41,591 nt of DNA from Lachnospiraceae bacterium (GTDB lineage: Bacteria > Bacillota > Clostridia > Lachnospirales > Lachnospiraceae): NCBI GenBank assembly GCA_029099805.1, contig JAQXOR010000100.1, positions 1 to 41,591 on the forward strand. The letters run 5' to 3'. Every line of letters begins with the position of its first letter. Position 1 is the stretch's first letter. Below the pieces are notes generated by a model. That model was given only the letters and a program-made list of their open reading frames with translations, searched no databases and was not told where the DNA came from. This document shows positions 35,075-41,591 of the stretch, in pieces. A program made the position numbers and the translations under genes.

Positions 35075-36481
35075 ATGGAAAACAGAAAAGTATATCGCAA
35101 TCCTCATAACAATTTGCTGTCCCTTGAGGAGCATATGTATGAGCTTGTAGATGTGAAGACGCCAAATGTGTTCCGGAATTTGTTTCCGTATGATGAGATT
35201 CCGAAAATTGCATTTAATGACCGGATTGTACCGCATTGCTTTCCGGATGAAATCTGGATTACGGATACAACCTTCCGCGACGGACAGCAGTCCAGAGCAC
35301 CGTATACGACAGAGCAGATTGTAACGATTTTTGATTATCTGCACCGCCTTGGCGGACCGAACGGCATTATCCGTCAGAGTGAGTTCTTCCTCTACAGCAA
35401 AAAGGATCGGGATGCAGTATATAAGTGTCTGGAAAGAGGCTATGAGTTCCCGGAGGTTACCTCCTGGATTCGTGCCAGCAAGAAGGATTTTGAGCTGGTG
35501 AAGGAAATCGGACTTAAGGAGACCGGTATTCTGGTAAGCTGCTCTGACTATCATATTTTCTTTAAGATGAAGATGACAAGAGCCCAGGCTATGGAGCATT
35601 ATCTGAATATTGTCAGAGAGTGTCTGGAAACAGGTGTGGCACCGCGTTGTCATCTGGAGGATATTACCCGTTCCGATATTTACGGCTTTGTGATTCCGTT
35701 CTGCTTTGAGCTGATGAAGCTTGGTGCAGAGTATAATATTCCGGTAAAGGTTCGTGCCTGTGATACAATGGGCTATGGTGTGAATTTCCCGGGTGCCGTG
35801 ATTCCGCGTTCCGTACAGGGCATTATTTACGGTCTGATGACGCATGCCGGTGTACCGTCGGAGCTTCTGGAGTGGCATGGTCATAATGACTTTTATAAGG
35901 CAGTTTCCAATTCTACCACCGCATGGCTGTACGGTGCGTCCGGGGTTAACTGCTCCCTGTTCGGTATCGGAGAACGTACCGGTAATACGCCGCTTGAGGC
36001 AATGGTATTCGAGTATGCCCAGTTAAAGGGCACATTAGACGGTATGGATACCACGGTAATTACGGAGCTTGCCGAGTACTATAAGAAGGAAATCGGCTAT
36101 AAGATTCCGCACAGAACCCCGTTTGTCGGAAAGAATTTTAATGTAACCCGTGCGGGCATCCATGCGGACGGTCTGTTAAAGAACGAGGAGATTTACAATA
36201 TTTTCGATACGGAGAAGTTCTTAAATCGTCCGGTACTTGTGTCTGTGTCCAATACATCCGGACTTGCGGGAATTGCGCACTGGATTAATTCCTTCTATCA
36301 CCTGAAGGGTGATGCGGCACTCGATAAGACAAATCTGCTTGTCCATAAGATTAAAGAGCTGGTGGATAAGGAATATGAGGATGGTCGTATTACTGTGATG
36401 ACAGATGCTGAGCTTGTTCAGATGATTAATCAGTATAAGGGAGAATTCGGAGTAGAGCTCCCGGAGGTTACGGTAGAGTAA
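35075..36481 (+). CDS. DRE-TIM metallolyase: Re-citrate synthase-like (2-isopropylmalate synthase family)
   Basis: This 468-residue enzyme of the HMGL/isopropylmalate synthase superfamily begins its barrel with ITDTTFRDGQQSRAPY (metal and acetyl-CoA site). RCHLEDITRSDIYGFV, VRACDTMGYG and WHGHNDFYKAVSNS (metal-binding HxH) follow. No C-terminal leucine-binding LeuA dimer domain is present. The IIRQSEFFLYSKKDRDAV segment and the lack of LeuA signatures resemble the Re-citrate synthase group of clostridia. The next gene is an isocitrate dehydrogenase-type enzyme, so I favour Re-citrate synthase feeding 2-oxoglutarate and glutamate. Homocitrate or isopropylmalate synthase remain possible. The ATG at 35075 has AAGGAG upstream. 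Confidence 0.75.
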   Translation: MENRKVYRNPHNNLLSLEEHMYELVDVKTPNVFRNLFPYDEIPKIAFNDRIVPHCFPDEIWITDTTFRDGQQSRAPYTTEQIVTIFDYLHRLGGPNGIIRQSEFFLYSKKDRDAVYKCLERGYEFPEVTSWIRASKKDFELVKEIGLKETGILVSCSDYHIFFKMKMTRAQAMEHYLNIVRECLETGVAPRCHLEDITRSDIYGFVIPFCFELMKLGAEYNIPVKVRACDTMGYGVNFPGAVIPRSVQGIIYGLMTHAGVPSELLEWHGHNDFYKAVSNSTTAWLYGASGVNCSLFGIGERTGNTPLEAMVFEYAQLKGTLDGMDTTVITELAEYYKKEIGYKIPHRTPFVGKNFNVTRAGIHADGLLKNEEIYNIFDTEKFLNRPVLVSVSNTSGLAGIAHWINSFYHLKGDAALDKTNLLVHKIKELVDKEYEDGRITVMTDAELVQMINQYKGEFGVELPEVTVE

Positions 36482-36529
36482 TTCTGACAGAATAAAATAG
36501 AAAGAGTTGACATAAGGAGGATATTTTAA

Positions 36530-37690
36530 ATGCAGGCAAAGATTGAGGCAGCAAAGGAAGCATTTGGAAAGCTTCTGACGGAGCAGTTGGCAAGAGTGGA
36601 GGAAATGAAGAGTCAGGGAGATTTCGTAGATTATAAGTCTCTCGACCAGATTACCATCGGTGTATGCGGCGGCGATGGCATCGGCCCGGCAATTACCGGT
36701 CAGGCACAGAGAATTATGGAGTATCTTTTAAAGGATGAGATTGCGTCCGGTAAGGTACTGATTAAGAATATTGAGGGCTTAACCATTGAACGTCGTGTTG
36801 CGGAGAATGCTGCAATTCCGGCGGATGTATTAGCGGAATTAAAGACCTGTGATGTTATTTTAAAGGGACCGACCACTACTCCGCAGAAGGGTGATCCGTG
36901 GCCGAATGTGGAGAGTGCAAATGTTGCAATGCGTAAGGCTCTTGATTTGTTTGCAAATGTAAGACCGGTTCGTATTCCGGAGCAGGGCATTGACTGGACC
37001 TTCTATCGTGAGAATACCGAGGGCGCGTATGCGGTAGGAAGCAAGGGTGTTCATGTAACGGAAGACCTTGGCGTGGACTTTACCGTAGTTACCTCCCAGG
37101 GCTGTGAGAGAATTATCCGTGCGGCCTTTGAGTTTGCAAAGGCAAACGGAAAGACCAGAGTCAGTGCGGTTACAAAGGCAAATATTATTAAGACCACGGA
37201 CGGTAAGTTCCTTGAGACCTTCCGTGAGATTGCAAAGGAGTATCCGGGGATTACCGCAGACGAGTGGTATATCGACATCATGACCGCAAAGTTAGTGGAT
37301 GAGAAGAGAAGAAGAGATTTCCAGGTTGTGGTACTTCCAAACCTTTACGGCGATATTATTACCGATGAAGCTGCCGAGTTCCAGGGTGGTGTAGGTACTG
37401 CAGGCAGTGCAAATATCGGTAAGAAGTATGCAATGTTTGAGGCAATTCACGGCTCTGCACCGCGTATGGTAAAGGAAGGCAGAGATATTTATGCCGACCC
37501 GTGCAGTGTGATTCGTGCCGCAGCAATGCTTCTTGCACACATCGGCTTTAACGATAAGGCAGATAAGCTTTACAAGGCACTGGATATCTGTACCGTGACG
37601 GAGAAGAAGCTTGTAATGACCGGACGTGATACCGGAGCGACCGGTGCACAGTTTGCGGATTACATCATGGAGACCATCGAGAAGCTGTAA
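36530..37690 (+). CDS. Isocitrate/isopropylmalate dehydrogenase family enzyme
   Basis: This 386-residue NAD(P)-dependent beta-decarboxylating dehydrogenase has the family's ICVCGGDGIGPAIT-like start (GVCGGDGIGPAIT), and the substrate Arg and Ser region VESANVAMRKALDLFANVRPVR. The FYRENTEGAYAVGSKG phosphorylation-loop region and the metal-binding PNLYGDIITDEAAE follow, then EAIHGSAPR. The order after a citrate-synthase-like gene favours isocitrate dehydrogenase, but the cofactor and substrate cannot be fixed by sight. AAGGAGG precedes the ATG, and the GntR gene follows 12 nt later. Confidence 0.85.
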   Translation: MQAKIEAAKEAFGKLLTEQLARVEEMKSQGDFVDYKSLDQITIGVCGGDGIGPAITGQAQRIMEYLLKDEIASGKVLIKNIEGLTIERRVAENAAIPADVLAELKTCDVILKGPTTTPQKGDPWPNVESANVAMRKALDLFANVRPVRIPEQGIDWTFYRENTEGAYAVGSKGVHVTEDLGVDFTVVTSQGCERIIRAAFEFAKANGKTRVSAVTKANIIKTTDGKFLETFREIAKEYPGITADEWYIDIMTAKLVDEKRRRDFQVVVLPNLYGDIITDEAAEFQGGVGTAGSANIGKKYAMFEAIHGSAPRMVKEGRDIYADPCSVIRAAAMLLAHIGFNDKADKLYKALDICTVTEKKLVMTGRDTGATGAQFADYIMETIEKL

Positions 37691-37702
37691 GGAGGCGGAT
37701 GC

Positions 37703-38371
37703 ATGAGCGAAGCCAAGCTGCAAAACGACAAGGATGATAAGTATTCCCTGCGCGGAAGGGTATTTAACCATATCCGTGAGGGCATCTTGTCCGGGAGATA
37801 TGAGGAAAATGAAGAATTAAAGGAAAATACAATCGGCACGGAGCTCGGGGTCAGCCGGACACCGGTCCGTGAGGCACTTCGTCAGCTGGAGCTGGAAGGA
37901 CTGGTCAATATCATCCCGAATAAGGGAGCGTATGTGACCGGCATTTCGGAAAAGGATATCCACGATATCTATACGATACGTTCCTATCTGGAGGGTTTGT
38001 GTGCCAGATGGGCGTGTGAGTATATTACGGAAGAACAGCTGGATGCCATTGAAGAGGTAATCTATCTTTCGGATTTTCATACGGATAAGGGACATTTTGA
38101 ACAGGTGGTGGAGCTGGACAGTAAGTTTCATAAGCTTATTTACAGCGCCTGCGGAAGCAAGATATTGGAGCATGAGCTTTCTGTCTTTCATCATTATGTG
38201 GAGCGTATCCGAAAGATTACCCTTTCCATGGAGGAGCGCGCAAAGCGCTCTACGGCGGAGCATACGGCAATATTAAACGCCATCCGGGAAAGAGATAAGG
38301 ATCTGGCGGAAAAGCTTGCCCATGAGCATATTATCCGTACAATTGAGAATATTGAAAAGCTGGGACTTTAA
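37703..38371 (+). CDS. GntR family (FCD/FadR subfamily) transcriptional regulator
   Basis: This 222-residue regulator has an N-terminal winged helix-turn-helix (about 15-80: NHIREGILSGRYEENEEL, LGVSRTPVREALRQLELEGLV) and a helical FCD ligand domain. The FCD metal-site residues appear as ELDSKFH, TAEHTAIL and AHEHI. The ribosome binding site overlaps the stop of the upstream dehydrogenase gene, so it is co-transcribed with the enzymes. It most likely binds the ATTGTATACAAT palindrome at the cassette promoter. Its ligand is unknown; an organic acid such as citrate is a reasonable guess. Confidence 0.9.
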   Translation: MSEAKLQNDKDDKYSLRGRVFNHIREGILSGRYEENEELKENTIGTELGVSRTPVREALRQLELEGLVNIIPNKGAYVTGISEKDIHDIYTIRSYLEGLCARWACEYITEEQLDAIEEVIYLSDFHTDKGHFEQVVELDSKFHKLIYSACGSKILEHELSVFHHYVERIRKITLSMEERAKRSTAEHTAILNAIRERDKDLAEKLAHEHIIRTIENIEKLGL

Positions 38372-38377
38372 GAGAAT

Positions 38378-38425
38378 GGGGCTGTCGCACTTCAAATTGT
38401 GTGACAGCCCCTAAAGTTTTGTTTT
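38378..38425 (+). terminator. Terminator between convergent genes
   Basis: GGGGCTGTCGCAC (38378-38390) pairs with GTGTGACAGCCCC (38399-38411), a 13-bp stem with one G-U pair and an 8-nt loop. TTTTGTTTT follows. It ends the GntR cassette; the duplicated-HTH gene comes from the other side. Confidence 0.85.
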
Positions 38426-38430
38426 AATAG

Positions 38431-40185
38431 TTATTCATTTCCGCTTGCTTTTATATCATCCTCAAATACCGGAACAACCATATTCTCCAGGGCGGTGCGA
38501 AGCTGCGGGTTGTAGATTACAAAATGAATGGCAGGAGCTTTGCTCTTTGAAATGGTAACCCAGTTTCCTTCATTGATACGGATTTGTATATTTCGAAACG
38601 GATATCTGCTGTTCTGCTTGACAGTATAGTTTTCATATTCGCGGCTGAAAGCTTTTGTCAGTTCCATATGCTCTAAGTATTCCTCGTACGTATACACGAC
38701 ATCCCTTTCATAGAAAAGGTCGGAAAGCGAAAGAAGCATCGGGTTCTCTGTATATTCAGCTTTCTCTATTACGGGGATTTCCTCGGTGATGCAGTCTCTG
38801 CTTAAAAGTTCCCTGTAAAGACTGCGCTGCCCGGAGGCATAGCGGAGGATTTTTTCTTTGTCGGCTTCCTCAATATCATTGTGAGCCAGAATACGTACAA
38901 GCAGGTCCTCCGAAAGGGTAGCTACCGGTAACGAAGAAAGAATCGACCGGCGATTTCCCGGTGTCTCAATATCCTTCCGAACGAAAACGGAAAAAAGATG
39001 CTCCGTTTCGCTACGGTAGATTTCCATTAACGGGGATGCTTTCGAAAGCAAATCCTCCGCTCTCTGTCGGTAATAGGCCAGCTCTGTCTTGTTGTTGGTC
39101 AGATACATTTTTCCGTTTTGCGGATAATCCGTAATACATTCGCCGGACAGGGCGGCAGCACCGCTGGAAAACAGAAAATGGCCGAACACCTTATTATGAA
39201 CACCTTTGAGATAATAAGGAGATATCTGTCCTGTCATATACATCGGAATCCATCCCTCAAGTCCCATCATCATCTCATCAAAAGGACGGTTAATATTGTG
39301 GATAAAATGAATATGGAGCCCTTTCTTCAGGGTTAACGCTACGGCAAATATAAATTTTTTCATGAAGTCCGAGCCCTTCGCCTTCTCAGCCATCGGGGTA
39401 TCATCATTCGCAATCAGAGGAAGCTCCGATTTGGAAAGCACGGTTGCCTTAAAGAAGTCTAAAGTCCCTTTTTTCATTTCCTCCGTTCCGTAATAATTTT
39501 TGGATGCCGGAATACGAAACGGCAGTGACGGAATCTTTAATTCATCAAAATGAATGCTTCGAATAAAATCGTTCAAATCGAACTCGTCGATTTTGGAAAG
39601 AAATGGAAGCAGAATGTCTTTTCCGGCTGTCTGACCGGCAGTGAGCCAGCTTACAATCTTTTCCAGACAACAGCTGTCCGTAAAAAGCTCTTCTTCCTTA
39701 CAACCGATTATTGTTGCAATCGTTCCGCGTTTTTTTACTTCGGTGTGATTTGTAATGAATCTGGCAACTCCCTCGGAAAAAAGGAGAGGGTCGGACGGCT
39801 TTCTTTGGCCGTTACGAATGCGGGAGATGTAGGAGCTGTCGAAGTTTAAGGAACGGGCAAGGTCTACAATGTTGACCGGAAGCGCCGATAGTAAGGTGTC
39901 CAGGTTTTTTTGAAATTGTTCGTACGGAAAGGCTTGTCCTTCCAGGGAATGTGTGAGGGCAGTACGGACGGTTTCCTCAGTAAGCTCCGGATGCTCTCTT
40001 TTTTTTGCCAGAACAGAAATACCATGTACAAGCCGCTCAAATTGCTCGGTGTCTTTTTCCGGGGAGCGGGCTCCGGTACGATACCGGCTGAGGACAGAGG
40101 CAGACAGTCCGGAGGCGTCTGCAAGCTCTTTGGCACTGCAGCCGAGTATGGAAATATATTTATTTAGTTGCTCATCAAAGGTCAT
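38431..40185 (-). CDS. Large regulator-like protein with two XRE helix-turn-helix domains
   Basis: This 584-residue protein has two XRE-type HTH domains at the N-terminus. Domain 1 covers about 6-58 (AKELADASGLSASVLSRYRTG), domain 2 about 91-145 (LPVNIVDLARSLNFDSSYISRIRNG). The remaining ~430 residues are a globular region I do not recognise, without evident transmembrane segments, containing several Tyr/Glu-rich stretches. It is transcribed away from a secreted protein gene at 40416 and may control that gene (inference only). An AGGGGGA ribosome binding site lies upstream of the start, with a promoter at 40238-40266. Confidence 0.8.
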   Translation of the reverse strand: MTFDEQLNKYISILGCSAKELADASGLSASVLSRYRTGARSPEKDTEQFERLVHGISVLAKKREHPELTEETVRTALTHSLEGQAFPYEQFQKNLDTLLSALPVNIVDLARSLNFDSSYISRIRNGQRKPSDPLLFSEGVARFITNHTEVKKRGTIATIIGCKEEELFTDSCCLEKIVSWLTAGQTAGKDILLPFLSKIDEFDLNDFIRSIHFDELKIPSLPFRIPASKNYYGTEEMKKGTLDFFKATVLSKSELPLIANDDTPMAEKAKGSDFMKKFIFAVALTLKKGLHIHFIHNINRPFDEMMMGLEGWIPMYMTGQISPYYLKGVHNKVFGHFLFSSGAAALSGECITDYPQNGKMYLTNNKTELAYYRQRAEDLLSKASPLMEIYRSETEHLFSVFVRKDIETPGNRRSILSSLPVATLSEDLLVRILAHNDIEEADKEKILRYASGQRSLYRELLSRDCITEEIPVIEKAEYTENPMLLSLSDLFYERDVVYTYEEYLEHMELTKAFSREYENYTVKQNSRYPFRNIQIRINEGNWVTISKSKAPAIHFVIYNPQLRTALENMVVPVFEDDIKASGNE

Positions 40186-40237
40186 ACAGGCTTCCCCCTC
40201 GTATTTGGTTTAGATAGAAAGTGATGTTTTTCTTTCC

Positions 40238-40266
40238 ATCATACTACATACCGGATTGCATGACAA
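40238..40266 (-). promoter_or_regulatory. Promoter of the duplicated-HTH gene
   Basis: On the minus strand TTGTCA (40266-40261), a 17-nt spacer and TATGAT (40243-40238). It lies about 55 nt upstream of the start codon. Confidence 0.6.
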
Positions 40267-40305
40267 GAGTTTCCGCAAAAGTCATTGACATATTTGGAAA
40301 ATATA

Positions 40306-40335
40306 TTGAATTCTAGTGCTGGAACTATCTATAAT
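40306..40335 (+). promoter_or_regulatory. Possible promoter of the secreted-protein gene
   Basis: TTGAAT (40306-40311), 18 nt and a perfect TATAAT (40330-40335). A free TTGACA at 40285-40290 is too far from it to be its -35 box. The leader is about 75 nt. Confidence 0.5.
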
Positions 40336-40415
40336 ATGACAGTAAAAGATAATTCTGTTAAATTGCAGGATGAAGCTGTGCAGTTTGACAGAGAAAGAGG
40401 AAAGGAGCCTTTTGT

Positions 40416-41591
40416 ATGAAAAGGAAAAAGATACTGGCATGTATACTATGCGTTGCGCTTCTCGGTACACTGTTTCCGAGGACTGTATCTGCAGAAGTAT
40501 ACGCGGGAAATAATCCGGGTACTGTGAATTATGAAATCACGGAAGACCAAACGATCGATGTAGGGGGGAAAGTCAATCGTATTTCTGTGGCAGAAGGAAA
40601 AACATTGACGTTGGCAACGGTGATTGATGCAAACGATGTCACGGTTGCAGGTACACTTTATATTAAAGGACCTGTGGCGGGAGACCCGAACGGGCTGAAT
40701 ATTGAGGAAGGCGGAGCAGTCCGTGTTGTCAGCGGCGGAGCTATCACTGCCGATGCCGGACAGATACTGGAGATTCGGAAAAATGCTACCGTTGAAGGTG
40801 TTACGCTTTATGACAAAGATGGTGTGACAAAGTATACCGGCGGGTTTGCTAATACGGAGGTATTTGCTTTCAATTCCGAAAGCGTAAAATGGGTTCGTCA
40901 GGAGTCGGGCGGTGGCTGGCTGCAGGAGAATCAATACGCACTTTTGTTTGATTCGAATGACGGAGCCGGAGTTATTGTAAATGGCGTAGCGAAAGAACCA
41001 TGGGTGTTTAACGGTTTTACGGGAGGCGAGACGCTTTCCTTTACACTGACGCAACCGGGCTACAGACAGGACGGGGTTCCGGTTGTCGAAATCAGAGTAT
41101 ATAACGGTGAGGAAGAGCCGGAAGTGTTCAGAACGGATGCGGACGTTTCCGCACACAAAATCGTATTGAGTGAGAACACATTTTCTTTTACCCCGACAAG
41201 CAATGCACCGTTTGAGGTAGAGATCTGGTGGTCGGAGTATGATGCCTTTGGAGGAACCGGGGATAAGCCGGTAGTTGTGGAGATAGACTGTCAGGGTGAT
41301 GGCTCTGTCGAGGCTCAGGGTGTAGCAGGCGAGGATAAATTTGTTAACAGAAGCCTTACAAAGGTACGTGTGCCGGAGAAGCAGACGGAATTAGTTCTGA
41401 CCTGGGAGGAAGGCAAGGGACCGAAGGAAATCAGAGTAGACGGCGGAGACGCAAACGCAGAAGATGGCTGGTTGACACTGACAGGAGATGCTTTGACCGG
41501 CGGTAAGTGCAGTATACCGTTAACACAGACCGAAGAAAGCTGGGAAACGGGAGAAGATGTTCCGAAAACGTTGTATTATGTACAGGTCGTT
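40416..41591 (+). CDS. Secreted surface protein, 3' end outside window
   Basis: An open frame runs from ATG 40416 (AAAGGAG eight bases upstream) to the last base, 392 codons without a stop. It begins with a Sec signal peptide, KRKKILACILCVALLGTLFP, with probable cleavage after VSA at residue 26. The mature part is Gly/Thr/Val-rich with repeated short strands (TIDVGG, VTVAGTLYIKGPV, GGAVRVVSGGAI), like beta-helix or adhesin-like clostridial surface proteins. A few Ser/Thr/Asp-rich beta-sandwich-like stretches follow. I cannot assign a family or see its end, so no cell-wall anchor can be checked. Confidence 0.8.
   Translation, partial: MKRKKILACILCVALLGTLFPRTVSAEVYAGNNPGTVNYEITEDQTIDVGGKVNRISVAEGKTLTLATVIDANDVTVAGTLYIKGPVAGDPNGLNIEEGGAVRVVSGGAITADAGQILEIRKNATVEGVTLYDKDGVTKYTGGFANTEVFAFNSESVKWVRQESGGGWLQENQYALLFDSNDGAGVIVNGVAKEPWVFNGFTGGETLSFTLTQPGYRQDGVPVVEIRVYNGEEEPEVFRTDADVSAHKIVLSENTFSFTPTSNAPFEVEIWWSEYDAFGGTGDKPVVVEIDCQGDGSVEAQGVAGEDKFVNRSLTKVRVPEKQTELVLTWEEGKGPKEIRVDGGDANAEDGWLTLTGDALTGGKCSIPLTQTEESWETGEDVPKTLYYVQVV

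Noticed and set aside
34619..35884. A 421-codon open frame on the minus strand across mgsA and the Re-citrate-synthase-like gene
   Set aside because: It is antisense to two clearly coding genes on the plus strand. It has no recognisable domain or ribosome binding site and breaks codon-use expectations.
40285..40307. TTGACA followed by TATATT as a promoter for the surface protein
   Set aside because: The spacing is only 11 nt, too short. The TTGAAT-18-TATAAT pair just downstream fits better.

Overview
This window looks like chromosomal DNA of a spore-forming clostridium, most likely a member of the Lachnospiraceae. The evidence is AT-moderate low-GC codon use, strong AGGAGG-type ribosome binding sites, a CIRCE-controlled hrcA operon, a sporulation sigma-K gene, an IreB/ReoM gene, an oxygen-sensitive class III ribonucleotide reductase, and a SCIFF peptide with its radical-SAM maturase. 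I saw no tRNA, rRNA, CRISPR array, transposase or phage gene.

Positions 1-13948 hold the translation and heat-shock block known from Bacillus (lepA, hemW, hrcA, grpE, dnaK, dnaJ, prmA, rsmE). It is interrupted after hemW by a PnuC-like transporter, a multidomain cyclic-di-GMP protein (REC, HD-GYP, GGDEF, degenerate GGDEF) and a small alkyltransferase-like protein. A perfect CIRCE operator precedes hrcA. A terminator and a new promoter separate dnaJ from prmA-rsmE-cysteine desulfurase-thiI (12190-16419), an RNA-modification operon. A convergent HPr-like gene without the catalytic histidine follows, then mtaB.

Positions 18477-24575 hold a second conserved block: ireB, ruvX, a DUF1292 gene, RNase J behind a strongly structured leader, a truncated MltG-like membrane protein, trmR, trhP and sigK. 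It is followed by a PLP decarboxylase and an unknown lipoprotein (24626-26715).

The most striking locus is 26687-28501. A consensus promoter buried in the end of the lipoprotein gene drives a SCIFF precursor in which the whole ~45-residue, six-cysteine unit is duplicated head-to-tail inside one ORF (12 cysteines in 90 residues). A 15-bp intercistronic hairpin follows, and then the ScfB radical-SAM/SPASM maturase.

Positions 28643-41591 contain an AI-2E family transporter (minus strand), nrdD-nrdG with a probable NrdR site, an unknown membrane protein, methylglyoxal synthase, and a three-gene cassette (Re-citrate-synthase-like enzyme, isocitrate dehydrogenase family enzyme, GntR/FCD regulator). 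A 12-bp palindrome overlaps the cassette's promoter. The window ends with a large duplicated-HTH protein of unknown function, divergent from a secreted surface protein that runs off the end.
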